Part shown: positions 11,601 to 23,151 of the stretch, in pieces
Layout: each line of letters opens with the position of its first letter
How positions within the stretch are numbered: position 1 is the first letter of the stretch
Assembly (NCBI GenBank): GCA_030180135.1
Contig: CM058231.1
Location: 52,896,235 to 52,960,234, forward strand
From: Orychophragmus violaceus
Lineage: Eukaryota; Streptophyta; Magnoliopsida; Brassicales; Brassicaceae
Direction of reading: 5' to 3'
Length of the DNA: 64,000 nt
Program-made: the position numbers and the translations under genes
The notes under the pieces: model-generated
The model's database searches: none
What the model was told of the DNA's origin: nothing
Seen by the model: the letters and a program-made list of their open reading frames with translations, nothing else

Positions 11601-12400
11601 GTCAAGGACAATGTAGAAATTGAATCACAAGATGAAGCAGAGGATGAGAAGGCTGAATCAAAAGAAGAGGTTACTGACTATCCAGATGTGGGGGGAGATA
11701 GTGGTGATGAGAAGAGCTCTCAGTGCATTGTTTGAACCAAAAAACAATCCGAAGGGAGAACATCTTCCATTCCGGATGCACTATTGATACCAAGGTATCT
11801 AGTATGATCATTGATGAAGGATCTTGTAGTAATGTTTCTAGAAAATATGTTGTAGATAAGCTAGGACTTCAGAAGACAAAGCATCCCATACCATACATAT
11901 TGGCGTGGCTTAATGATGAAACATAAATGAGGATACCTGAAGAGTTCATGGTACCATTCAACATAGGTAAGTACCATGATAAAGTTAAATATGAGGTTGT
12001 GCCAATGCAAGCATGTCATATACTCTTAGGAAGACCTTGACAATTTGACAAAGAAACCATGCCTAATGGCTGGACCAACATCTACAGCTTCACACACCAG
12101 AACAAGAAGCACAATCTAGCAACATTAACACCACAAGAGATGTATGAAATGCAAAAGGAAATGGAAAAGGGTGAAAAGGTAAGTAAAACTAACCTTTATA
12201 TCTCACCAACTACTTTTCTGAAACCTTTAGATCATAAAGAACATGTGCTACTTATGATCTTTAGAGAAGGGTATGTTTCAGAACCAGAAGAGCAAGAACA
12301 CAGTATGGTCGTGTTGGCTATTGGAAAAGTTCAAATATGTGTTTCCAGACGACATACCAACTGAACTTCCACCATTGAGGGGCATTGAGCACTAAATTGA
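11601..12400 (+). pseudogene. Gypsy-1 protease remnant
   Basis: The frame at 11723-11926 contains MIIDEGSCSNVSRKYVVDKL. This matches the Ty3 retropepsin start, where IIDGGSxTNV or IIDSGS is usual; here the residue after the catalytic Asp is E. A later readable block ends in ILLGRP. The linker at 12059-12364 (around YEMQKEMEKGEKV) precedes the polymerase. The segment is broken by stops. Confidence 0.65.
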
Positions 12401-13590
12401 TTTGGTACCAGGAGCTTCATTACCAAAAAACCAGCCTATAGAGTGAATCTAGAAGAGGCAAATGAATTGGAGAAGCAAGTTCAAGTGCTCATGTCAAAGG
12501 GTTACGTGAGAGAGTGTTTAAGTCCGTGTGCACTGCCAGTTCTACTAGTTTCAAAGAAGGATGGTACATGGAGAGTGTGTTGATTGTAGGGCCATCAACA
12601 ACATTACTATCAAGTACAAAAATCCAATTCCAAGGCTTAATGATATGCTTGATGAATTGAGTGGAGCAACCATCTTCTTAAAGATAGACTTGAAGAGTGG
12701 ATATCACCAAGTTATAATGAAAAAGGAGATGAGTGAAAAACATCCTTCAAAATCAAGCAAGGACTTTATGAATGGCTTGTCATGACATTTGGTCTCACCA
12801 ATTCTCTAAGAGCATTCATGAGACTTATGAACCAAGTTCTAAGAGCTTATATTTGCAAGTTTATGGTAGTTTATTTTAATGATATTCTGATATATAGCCA
12901 CTGCTTAGATGATCACGTCAAAAATCTAGAACATGTTATGCAAAACACTTAGGTAAGAAGGTTTATATGCAAACTTAAAGAAGATCAAGGCAATACAAGA
13001 GTAGCCAACACCTACAACAATATGGAATGTCATGAGTTTTCATGGACTAGCAAGCTTCTACATGAGGTTTGTTAAGGATTTCAACACCATAGAAACACCT
13101 CTTACCTCAATGATCAAGAATATCACAACATTTGAATGGGAAGAGGATCAAGAATAATCATTCACACGACTCAAAGACTGCCTTACCAATGCACCAGTAT
13201 TGGTACTTTCTAACTTTGATAAAATGTTTGAGAGTGAGTGTGATGCTTCTGGTAAAAGAATAGGTGAAGTGTTTACACAAGAAGGAAAACGAATATCTTA
13301 CTTCAGTGAGAAGCTTAGTGGTGCAACACTCAACTTTCCTACATATGACAAAGAGTTGTCTGCCATGGTAAGATCACTGGAAACTTGGTAATATTATTTG
13401 ATTTCTAAAGCGTTTGTGATTCATACATATCATGAGAAAATCACTTAAGATGACATACCACACTTAAGAAGAGGCATGCAAAGTGGTTGGAGTTTATAGA
13501 ATCTTTCCCATATGTGATCAAGTACAAGAAGGGGAAAGAGAACATTGTGGCATATGCATTATCCAGGCGCCATGCTCTCATATCCTTAAT
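12401..13590 (+). pseudogene. Gypsy-1 reverse transcriptase and RNase H remnant
   Basis: The frame at 12561-12785 has CVDCRAINNIT, then PIPRLNDMLDELSGA and FLKIDLKSGYHQ, the standard Ty3 fingers/palm blocks. FGLTN follows in another frame. The catalytic box reads YFND at 12872-12883, so the first Asp of YFDD is replaced by Asn. RNase H at 13200-13391 shows ECDASGKRIGEVFTQEG and YDKELSAMV. LSRRHALI follows near 13560. Several frame changes and stops are present. Confidence 0.8.
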
Positions 13591-15197
13591 GGAGTCTAAG
13601 AACATGGGGTTTGAACACATTAAAGGTCAATGTGAAGTTGATCCATAATTCAAGGACATATATCAGGAGACGTCCAATGCTGCATTTGGAGTATTCTATC
13701 AACAAGATGAGTTTCTTTTCAAGGAGAAGAAGTTGTGCAATCCACAAGGATCCATGAGGGAGTTAATCATCAGAGAAGCTCATGGATAAGGTTTGATGGG
13801 GAATTTTGGCAGAGACAAGACCTATGGTATTCTGAAGGCGCACTTCTTTTGTCCACACATGAAGAGAGATGTGTGAGAGGTTCTGTGCCAAATGCATCAC
13901 TTGCCTAAAAGCCAAATTCAAGTAACATCCACATGGTTTATATATGCCTTTACCAATATCTAACACACCATGAGTGGAAATTTCATTGGACTTTGTTTTA
14001 AGATTGTCCACGATCAACAACAAAGATTCTATCTTTCTAGTTGTTGACAGGTTTTCTAAAATGGATCATTTCATTGTTTGCAACAAAACTAGTGATGCTG
14101 TGCAGATAACTGATCTCTTCTTTAAAAAGTGGTTAATTTGCATGGGATTCCAAGAACTATTGTTTCAGACAGGGACACAAATTTCTTGAGTCACTTTTGG
14201 AGGGTGATTTAGAGGAAGCTAGGCACTAATCTGCTCATTTCCACCACTTTTCATCCCCAAACAAATGGACAAACTGAGGTAGCAAAGAACACTCTCTCAT
14301 CACTATTGAGAGCCACAGTTGGTAAGAACATAAGGAGCTGGTTATCTTGCTTGCCATTCATTGAATTTTCTTATAACCATGTAAAACATTCTGCTACTAA
14401 CCATTCTCCTTTTGAAGTTGTGTATGGGTTTGATCATTTAACTTCTTTAGATCTTGCGCCATTCCCTCAAGATATTTATTCAAGTACATAAGGAGAAAAA
14501 AAAGTAGACTTTGTCAAGAAGCTGCACCAAAGATTTAAAGAGAACTTGGAAAAGAAGATTGAGAAGTACAAAAGGCTGATAAAGGAAGAAAAGAGGTGAC
14601 ATTTGAACCCAAAGACTAGATATGGTTTCACATGAGAAAGGAAAGGTTTCCAATCAGAGGAAATCCAAACTAGCACCAAGAGGAGATGGACCATTCAAAG
14701 TTCTGGAGAAGATCAACAACAATGCATACAAGCTGTAGTTACTAGGTGAGTTAAACATTTCTCCAACATTCAATGTTTCTGTCTTGGATTCTTTTGATGC
14801 AGAAGAACCAGTTCTGAGGACATAACCTTCTGAAGGGGAAGAGAATGATGAGGACATAGAACCACAATATCAAATGCCCATTGTGAAGAAGGGTCCATTA
14901 ACAAGATCAGCTACTAAAGTTCTTAGAGAGAAAGTCACCAAAGTAGTGCAATGCATCATGAATCATGCTTCTGAACAAGAGAAAGCCTCCGATTATACCA
15001 AGACACATTCAAATGAGCAAGCTTACATTATAAAGGACGGTCCAATTCTTTTCAACTCAAGACATAAGGGACTTACCTTATTCACTCTCACGCCAGAACC
15101 AGAAGCTATGCACCAAAATGCACCACTTCATTTAGCTGGAAAAGAGATCAACCAAAATGACACATTTCAAGCTAAGCGTGCAACTACTACTTTCTGA
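13591..15197 (+). pseudogene. Gypsy-1 integrase remnant and C-terminal tail
   Basis: The zinc-binding region near 13750-13910 retains a Cys pair (KCITC), but a histidine position is changed (GLMGNFG) and a stop intervenes. The catalytic core has SLDFVLRLSTINNKDSIF and VVDRFSKM at 13974-14080, then an FHPQTNGQTEV block near 14250. WLSCLPFIEFSYNH and SPFEVVYGF follow at 14306-14491. The tail (14874-15197) carries GPLTRSATKVLREKVTK. No chromodomain was recognised. It is non-functional through stops and frame changes. Confidence 0.8.
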
Positions 15198-15240
15198 TCA
15201 ATTACACAAACCAAATCGTCCAAGAGGTGTTCAAGGTAAG

Positions 15241-16434
15241 TATCTACCATAATCGTATTTGGATGTTCCGATTAGTCGTTGACCTAGTCGTTACCAAGTC
15301 ACCAATTAGTCGCTAATAGTTACTACTACATTGAGGCTATATTGTACAATCACAAATTAGTCAGCCTTCGGTCACCTAGGTTAAAGACTACTTGGTGACT
15401 ACATTTCTCCAACTGCATCTAGACTATGTCTTTAGTAGCGCAATTGACGCCAAATGATCGCTAATTAGTCCCTATATATATTCTGACAACGCTACGTCTA
15501 TTTTACGATTACTTATGTTAGTTAGTCTAGTCACATCTACGATTAACTACATCTATTTTATCAAACACCATGTGGGGAAGAGGCAACCTAACATCTAGAT
15601 TCAATAATTTATTGTAACCTAGCTTAGAGAACAACCCTAATGGAGAAAGATTAACCATTAATTAAGCACTAAACATATTAGGTCATCTTTAATCAAGTCC
15701 TAATGTACTTCATCTTAAAGACCCAAAGAGAACTACTCACCAATCACCATTTTCCCAACTAAACCTACAAAGATTAAGTGAGAAAACATGATTATAAAGA
15801 ACATATTATAAAAACATAACAAAGTACTTGATTTAACTTTAAATAAATTGTTTACAAAGTTTGGAACTAAAAGAGGTAAAAAATTCACAATGTAGAAGAT
15901 CTCAAAATTTAGGTCTATAAGCATATAAATAGTTTTTTGGCCTGCAGTGGTAAAATCGTAAATAATAGCACGTAAATATGGGTAACATACTCTCATAGGA
16001 TTACACACCTAATCTCTTCAACTCGACCAATCAACTCTCGCAGCTGGACGCGAGGAAGATCATGCATTAATAATATCAAGTTCATCATAACATTCATAGT
16101 GCCCCCTACAAGTCAAATCTCGCAGCTTGAAATACAACTACTCTCCTCAACTAGTTTTTGACAATAGATTTAGTACTCTTGTAGGTATATCAATCCTAAG
16201 ATCAGCTTTGATTTAGCTACTCTCTAATAATGCACTAAGAACAAACTTAAAAGATAAAACTCTTGAAATCAAGCATAAGTCTAGTATAAGTAATCATAAT
16301 CAAACCGATATCATTCCTCCTAGATAACTAACTTCTAAAACCTAATAGATGAACTACTTAGCCATGAAATTTCCGATCCCAAAAATAGGCTAACTACTTA
16401 GACTATCTAGGAAGAATTAGGTTTATGATCAGAG
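15241..16434. other. AT-rich spacer without a recognised gene
   Basis: No coding signal or clear repeat boundary was found. About 15270-15480 repeats attagtcg/gtcgctaat words in both orientations, possibly subterminal repeats of an old DNA transposon, but I found no ends. The sequence continues on the far side of hAT-2 at 33903. Confidence 0.4.
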
Positions 16435-16750
16435 GTTTATGGTAGGGCTGGGCACGGGACAAGTACTTGCTAATTTTGAAGTACTTGTTACCCGGTTTGA
16501 CCCGTTCGAGTAACTGATTTTATGGCTTGGTACTTGACTTGTTCCAAACAAGTACTTGCTATATCAAGTACCCGCTAAAAAATCAAGTACCCGCTAATTA
16601 CTTGACCCGCTCTATTACTTGCTTCACTCCATTACTTGAACCTGCTATTTGTTACCTGAACCTAGGCATGGGCATTCGGGTCCTCGAATTGGGGTAAAAA
16701 TACAAACCGACACACATAAGTCTCAAAATACAAATCCGAACACAAGTTTC

Positions 16751-17483
16751 TGTTGGGATTATGTCCTGAAATCACGTTGTACTAACTCTAGAGATAGTTG
16801 TATTGTCGAGATCGGACAATTCATGTGAAACTAGGTAGTCATAATGTTTTGCTAGAAACCGCTTATGACAAATGAGTTGTAACTCATTGCTAGTATTATG
16901 TGAACCTACAGGGTCACACACCTAAGCAAGTTGGATACACTTTGCATGGGATTGATCATTGGCATATGGTCTGATCGGTGTGTATTAGATACACATTGAT
17001 TTTGAGTTTCAAAGAGGTGTATCGATCGACACCATTGGGTGCGTCGGTCGATACAAGACGTGTGTCGATCGACACCAATGGGTGTATCGGTCGACACAAG
17101 GGCGAAACCGAAACTGATGTTTCGATTCACCTCGAGGTCAATATATAAACGTGTTTTATAGATTCGACCTGGAGGAGGAGAGCCGCTAGAGAGAGTTTTT
17201 CTCAGAGAGAAAAAACGCAGAAACCCCGAAAACTCAGTTCCCAGGAGATCCGATTCCCGACACTAGCATCCCGGCGGATTCCAGCTTGTGTGCGTGTGGA
17301 CTGCAGTAGAGGCGCAGCATCTGAGGCGCTCCAGAGATCTCGTTTACCTGCTTATCTTCCGCTGCCAATCTACAGGTAATCACGAGGTCAGATCTATGAT
17401 TCAATTAACTAGACCCTAGATCCTAGGCTTCGGGAACATGACATCAATTCTGAATCTGGTAGAATTGGCTCAAAGTTCCTTCA
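16751..17483 (+). repeat. Copia-2 5' LTR
   Basis: 733 bp, TG...CA. Four palindromic GATC/GGTC-centred units lie at about 17018-17099, with cores starting at 17023, 17045, 17066 and 17088. A splice-donor-like cag/gtaatc is at 17373-17380. Confidence 0.92.
17018..17099. repeat. Two doublets of palindromic units in the Copia-2 5' LTR
   Basis: Cores cgatcg (17023), cggtcg (17045), cgatcg (17066) and cggtcg (17088) are spaced 22, 21 and 22 bp apart. Each has gtgt/acac arms. In each pair the first unit has GATC and the second GGTC at its centre. The 3' LTR keeps the same array at 33106-33187. Confidence 0.85.
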
Positions 17484-17484
17484 G

Positions 17485-17497
17485 TGGTATCAGAGCC
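17485..17497 (+). promoter_or_regulatory. Copia-2 primer-binding site (initiator tRNA-Met type)
   Basis: TGGTATCAGAGCC lies two bases after the 5' LTR, as in Copia-1. Confidence 0.92.
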
Positions 17498-17620
17498 TTA
17501 GGGTTTTCCATTGAATCAACCTGTTTAATTGAATTTGATGATTTAGATTCGCAAACTAGGTTGTTTGATTAAGAACAGGTGAGATCGATCTGATCGAAAA
17601 ACGATTCTGTGTTTTCGCAC

Positions 17621-18310
17621 AGTGTCGATCGACACACTAGGTGTGTCGGTCGACACAGAGATGTGAATTCGACAGAATCGGCGGCTAGGGTTTTTCGCGA
17701 AGAAAAGTCAGAAAAGCTGCTGTGTCGATCGACACAGGTTGAGTGTCGGTCGACACAGAACAAATTCGGTCAAGTGTCGATCGACACAGGTTAGTGTCGG
17801 TCGACACAGACCTAGCGAATGGTTAATCGGTTCAATTGGATTGGACCGGTTATCATGCTTGGTTAAGTCCGAATATATCGGTTTAAATTGGATGAATTGG
17901 TTCTATTGGATTGAACTGATTGTCTCAATTAGCATGAACCGATGGGTTAAATTAGTTTGATTGGATAAAACGGTTCAATTGAATTGGACCGGTTATCGCA
18001 ATCAGTTAAAACTGGCTAAAACGGTTTAAATTGGATGAATTGATTCAATTGGATTGAACCAGTTATCACAATTAGTATAAACCGATTTGAATGGTTAAGA
18101 TCAGTTTGATCTGATAAGTCGGTTCAATTGGATTGGACAGGTTATCAAAACTGCATTTGGTTTAGGTCTATGTCGACCGTCACACATGGGTTGTATCGAT
18201 CGACATGACCGGTTCAATAAACCGGGTTAATTGGATTAATCGGTTATTGAAGTCCGGTTAAGTTTGGTGTTGTCGATCGACAGACATAGTCTGCGTCGAT
18301 CGACACAGAG
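17621..18310. repeat. Five palindromic-unit doublets in the Copia-2 leader
   Basis: Doublets lie at 17621-17658, 17721-17757, 17774-17808, 18169-18215 and 18271-18308. In the first three, gtgtcgatcgacac is followed 20-21 bp later by gtgtcggtcgacac, so GATC and GGTC centres alternate. Spacers between units often close into small hairpins, such as acacactaggtgt. Copia-1 has only scattered single cgatcg words in its leader. Confidence 0.8.
17828..18148. repeat. Three imperfect tandem repeats of about 145 bp
   Basis: Units begin with cggttcaattggattgga at 17828, 17971 and 18120. The third is present only as its start before the similarity ends. Spacings are 143 and 149 bp. The unit is built of smaller cggtt/aaccg inverted words. 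It is non-coding and lies in the Copia-2 leader. Confidence 0.7.
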
Positions 18311-19030
18311 CTCGAAATTCTGGTTATTGAACCTTGAATTTGCAGAAACCAAACTAGACTTAAACCTTGATCAAAGTTTAGCTTCAATATGGTCAACTGT
18401 CAAGACTCATTTCGTTGTGTGATGGTCTAGCCAAGAGCTTGGTGTCCACAATTACGTTAGTAAGGCAGGTAAATATGTTGATGGACTTGCAGTGCTTGAC
18501 ATCAACAATTACATGACCTAAGAGATTGATATGCTAACTTTTTAGAGTTTAGTTTCCTCAACTAAATATCAATTAACCTTGATGTCTTGCCCAAATCTTG
18601 TCTACTATCAAGATTTGTGTAGTTTGTTGGATAACCTTGGAGTCCTTGGTATCCACTACTACATGAGTAAGGCAGGTGATCATTGATAGACTTGCAGTGC
18701 GACTGTCAATGATTACAAGACAAAAGAGATTGGTTTACTTGACTGGGCCATCAGAAGTTCTGGGCCCAGAGACGTCATAGTAGATGAGACATGGATTGTC
18801 TTATCTGCGACCAAGAGTTGTACTGGGTACAATTGGCAACGATTTGCTTACCTAGATAACTAAATTTTGGGTGATGACGAGTCGTCCACTCAGAATTTGG
18901 TGAAGTGTGGATCTTGGATCATTATATTCATAGAGGAAACATTGTTTGAATATAATGCGAGTTTTCTTATTAGATAAGATTTCTCATGATATACATAACT
19001 AAATCTTTTTTTTTTCTTGGATTTCAGCTT

Positions 19031-19945
19031 ATGTATATGACTACTTTCTCGTTGCGATCCGTCCTTGAGAAGGACAGATTAAATGGATCCAACTTCCTGG
19101 ATTGGTATCGGAATTTGAGATTAATACTCAAGCAGGAAAGCAAGGACTATGTCCTTGAGAAAGCTCTTCCAGAAAGGCTTGGGACCAATCACTCGAATGC
19201 AGTATATGATGCTTGGAATAACCATTATATTGATGTGGTAGATGTGCGTGGTCTGATGTTGGCTACCATGATCTCGGACTTGAAGAGTCAATACGAGAAC
19301 ATGGAGTCGCCAATAGAGATTATCACTAGCCTGAAACTGAAGTTTCAGGATCTGGCACGAGTTGAGAGATTCCAGATGGTGAAGTCTCTCACTGGGTGCA
19401 AGCTACCAGAGGATGCTCCAGTAAGTCCTCATGTCATTAAAATGATGGGTTACATTGATAACCTGGGGAGACCAGATTGTCCTGTCAGCTTGGAGTTGGC
19501 TACTGACATCATTCTGCAGTCACTGCCGTCAAGTTATGATAAGTTCATAAAGAACTATATCAAGAAAGGCTTGACGAAGACGTTGACTGAGCTGCATGGC
19601 ATGCTCAAGACAGCAGAGAAAAACATCAAAAAGGGTAAAAGATTTGAGAAATCTTGTTTAGACAAGGGTGATGGCAAGGCCGTTCAGATTTGGAATCGGG
19701 ATAAACCTGTGTCATCTTTTAAGCCCAAGTCAGGCCCATCTGATGTTGATAAATGCTGCTACTGTAAAGAGTTTGGGCATTGGAAGAGAAATTGCATTAA
19801 ATTCTTGGAAGATTCACAAGAGATGGAGAAGATGTATGGTACTTCTTCTTCAGGTATTGTGTTATTATTTCAAGTTCTACGTGAGTATTGGATACTAGTT
19901 GTGGTACTGATATTTTTGAAATATGCAGGACCTAATCGACAGTAG
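19031..19945 (+). CDS. Copia-2 gag
   Basis: Capsid/nucleocapsid protein of a Copia element. The frame is open from an ATG at 18986, but 19031 is the better start. It follows the likely splice acceptor by three bases, and homology to the Copia-1 gag begins a few residues later (FSLRSVLEKDRLNGSNF). Residues from about 15 to 200 form the UBN2-type gag. The zinc knuckle CCYCKEFGHWKRNC (CCHC) is near residue 240. After about 19850 the C-terminal tail is out of frame relative to Copia-1: the protease-like ttggatact lies in another frame. The gag core has no stop and is the best preserved part of this element. Confidence 0.8.
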   Translation: MYMTTFSLRSVLEKDRLNGSNFLDWYRNLRLILKQESKDYVLEKALPERLGTNHSNAVYDAWNNHYIDVVDVRGLMLATMISDLKSQYENMESPIEIITSLKLKFQDLARVERFQMVKSLTGCKLPEDAPVSPHVIKMMGYIDNLGRPDCPVSLELATDIILQSLPSSYDKFIKNYIKKGLTKTLTELHGMLKTAEKNIKKGKRFEKSCLDKGDGKAVQIWNRDKPVSSFKPKSGPSDVDKCCYCKEFGHWKRNCIKFLEDSQEMEKMYGTSSSGIVLLFQVLREYWILVVVLIFLKYAGPNRQ

Positions 19946-22200
19946 AACGTTGAAGAAAGGACAAGTGGAACTGCGTGTATGGTATGAAGCAATGGTTGCT
20001 GCATGAGCCGTAGAGATTCTCCACTTGTAGGAGCCTTTCATACTTGGTTTTAGAAATTAAGTAATTGCTACTATGTATCTGCCTTGTGCAGAAATGTCTT
20101 TCATTTTCTTGTAAGAATTTGGATGTTTTTCATTTTGATAAAAGACAAGTTTTGTTCTTTAGATCCTAATGAAATATTCTATGGTAGCACCCCGTTTGAA
20201 ATGGGTTTTATATCTTAAACCAATGTACGATTGTACATATAACATAAATACCAAACGGTTTAAGTCTGATGACTTGAACTCGATTTTTCCTTAGCACAGT
20301 CGTTTTGACCACATAGAGTGAAGCGGATTCAGAAGTTCCATAGTTTTGGGCTCATTTGATTATCAATCATATGAGGTATGAATTCTGCTCACTGGACCAA
20401 ATGACTAAGGCCTTTTTAGCAGAGCTAAAAGACAACGGGCCAGAGGCTTATTGGGCCTTACACATACTGATGTATGCGGCCCGATGAGCATTAGTGCCAG
20501 AGGAAATCTTCTGTACTTCATCACCTTTAATTGATGACTTCAGTAAGTATAGATGTGAATGAAGTATAGAACCGATTTGACAGAAGTATTGAGATCCTCG
20601 ATTAGATCGCGGAAGAAAAATACTTGAGTCAAGAATTGGGTGATCATCTGAGAATGAATCGGATCTTATTAGATATGCTCCGATTAATGATGAGTCACAT
20701 GAATCTTCCATAATCATTTAAGAATACGTTCTAAAATATATGTGTTTGCGCAGAAAAGGGTTTCAATCAGAATCAATTGAAAGACACCACATTGGATGTG
20801 GACTGGAAGTTTTTCAAGTAAGTTGTTTCTGATAATTTGGGGATGATAGCTGATAAGCTTGAACCCAAATCTGATAAGTTCCACCTCGCTGGTTGTCCTA
20901 AGGAAACCGAGGCTTAGTACTTTTATAACCAATCCGAGAACAAAGTTTTGTTGTCCGGAACTGTGTCTTTTGAGAAAGATCATACTTTCAAAAGGAAAAG
21001 TGGGAGTAAAAGTACACATCGAAGAAATTCGATAAACGCAGGAGACTGCTCAACCTGTTGAGGGAGAGCAGCGGTGAGATCTACAAAGTGCTGTAGGATC
21101 TACACCTGTGGAGCCTGAAATTCGCAGATCCGAAAGGATCCGTCACTAACTCGTGAGTGATTTCTCGTAGCCGATTGTTGGGATCTGTTAATCATTGAAA
21201 AGTGATGAGCATGCGAAATTCAAGAAGCGATGGTGAGCCCCAACTCCGAAAATTTGCTAGGTATGCATGTTGGCTTCACCGATCTATTTATAGATTGAAG
21301 ACATCATCTTGGAGTTGGAATCAACATTCTGATAAAGTGGTCAAAAGTTTTGACTTGATCAGAAACGAAATGAAACCATGCGTTTACAAGAAGACTAGTG
21401 GAAGCGTAGTTGCAATTCTCACACCGAGTGTACATAACGTACTTAATCTCATAAACGACGATCCGACGCTAAAGTCTTGTCAAGATTTGGGTCCGAAGTC
21501 AAATATAAACAAAAGGACATGGGAGTAGCCTCATGAATTCTCGGAATAAGAATCTATTGATATAGATTAGGTAGGCTAATTGGATCGTGTCAGAATCCTT
21601 TTGTAGATAAGGTATTGGACAGTTCCAATATGCATGATTCTAGGAATGGCTTCACACCAAAGGTCTTATGGCAATAATCTTAGCAAGATGAAGTGTCTTG
21701 GACACTGGCTGAGCTAGTATCAATGAGTGTGATTGCTTATGCTGCTGCAATAGAATCCATCATGAATGCCATATTTTGCGCTCGTCTAGATGCAGCTTAC
21801 GCATAAAGCATGACGAGAAAATACCAATATGTTCCGATAAAAGTCACTGAACAGTTGCCAGAAATATCCCAAGTGTTTGAGGAACACTCAGGATAGGTTC
21901 GTGGTGAGCTGATAGAGTGGCGAACCAGTTGAGAGTAGTTAGACGGACAAAGAAGACTTCTGGTTCCCACTTGGTTATGTCTCTTTGTCTGAATAGCGGT
22001 GCTATTTGTTGGAAGGGCTCCAAGCAGTGGACCGTATAATATTGATTTTATCTGAATGGCGGTGTGTTTTGTTGGAATTGTTTCAAGCAAAAACACCGCA
22101 GAGTCTCCCACAACCTAAGCACGAGATTTATTCACTTGCTGTAGGTATTAGATATCTGAAGAGATGATCTTGATTCTAGTGGGAGTTATTTAGTTATGTT
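19946..22200 (+). pseudogene. Copia-2 pol remnants
   Basis: The order matches Copia-1: an AT-rich non-coding segment at 20040-20220, an integrase trace near 20360-20560 (atgtatgcggcccgatgagc), a non-coding middle, then reverse transcriptase and RNase H traces at 21200-22160. Where Copia-1 has YVDD, the aligned bases at about 21428-21440 (tgtacataacgta) no longer encode it. RNase H-like words recur at 21960-22110. It is non-functional. Confidence 0.7.
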
Positions 22201-22993
22201 ATGATCTTTACATAGACATGCTATGGCAAAGTTTGTGTAAGTTAAAACTGACATCGGTATTATTTAACTATTAGATAATTAAGTAATGGTCCCAAAGTAT
22301 TTTATGGTCATCATATAGGTCATCAAGTTGAGGACTTGATCATGAAACACTATAAGTAAAAGATGACATAAATTACGATTGTCCCTAGTCGAGGTTGTTG
22401 ATGTGGGACACCAATAACCGCGCGAGACTAGCATGTGAGGTGACTGTTGGACTAAGTTTCATGGAGTCAATGATATGATTATCACAGTCAATCACATAGA
22501 TATATGTTGGTGAAGATATGATCGGACATGACCCGCTAATGAGAACTCCACAGGATAGTTATATCAGTGTCATGGGAGGTTCTCATTACGACTATAGAGT
22601 ATAGTCCTTAGACCTGAGTTCATCATGCTTTCTAGCATATGAATTGGTGCGTTTTGACCTTGTCAAACGTCGTTCCGTAACTGGCGGCTATAACGGCATT
22701 GCTTATACGTATCATGAAGTATGTGTAGAAACATGGATGAAACAAGATGGGATTTGTCCTTCCTGTAACAGGAGATAAATATCTTAGGGCCCATCGAAGA
22801 TTTGATACTGAGAAAATGCATGGCCGTGCTCAAACGAGGTGATTGTCAGTCGTTTGCTTTATCAGTAGATCAGGAGTTCGATGAACATGATATTGGCTAT
22901 AATAAGGATGACACAGTCTCTTGACTTATGCCAAATCGAGATATAGAGACGAAGGGATTATAGAAATAGGTGATTCCAGTACAAGTGGGAGAT
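22201..22993 (+). other. Copia-2 3' untranslated region and polypurine tract
   Basis: No gene. It is clearly related to 7191-8009 of Copia-1, for example the gagttctcattac and tagagtatagtccttagacc blocks. It ends with aagtgggagat at 22983-22993, next to the 3' LTR. Confidence 0.7.
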
Positions 22994-23151
22994 TGTTGGG
23001 ATTATGTCCTGAAATCACGTTGTTCTAACTCTAGAGATAGTTGTATTGTCGAGATCAGACAATTCATGTGAAACTAGGTAGTCATAATGTTTTGCTAGAA
23101 ACCACTTATGACAAATGAGTTGTAACTCATTGCTAGTATTATGTGAACCTA

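Larger units (their letters stand above)
9594..15240 (+). mobile_element. Gypsy-1: decayed Ty3/gypsy element
   Basis: The order is a tRNA-Met-like primer site (about 9596-9609), leader, gag, zinc knuckle, protease, reverse transcriptase, RNase H, integrase and a basic C-terminal tail. That is the Ty3 order, with integrase last. Many stops and frameshifts interrupt it. No 3' LTR follows the end at about 15240, so that end is lost or replaced. A second 3' fragment of the family lies at 980-1364. Confidence 0.85.
17498..19030 (+). other. Copia-2 untranslated leader
   Basis: About 1.5 kb without a credible gene. It holds five doublets of palindromic units, three imperfect tandem repeats, and a strong pyrimidine tract followed by gatttcag at 19020-19027, just before the likely gag ATG at 19031. 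Short frames translating as RSTHxxCRST-like strings are products of the palindromic units, not genes. Confidence 0.6.

Noticed and set aside
17569..17960. Overlapping ORFs on both strands with VDRH/CRSTH-type repeats
   Set aside because: They are translations of the palindromic units in the Copia-2 leader. Their presence on both strands is expected from palindromes.
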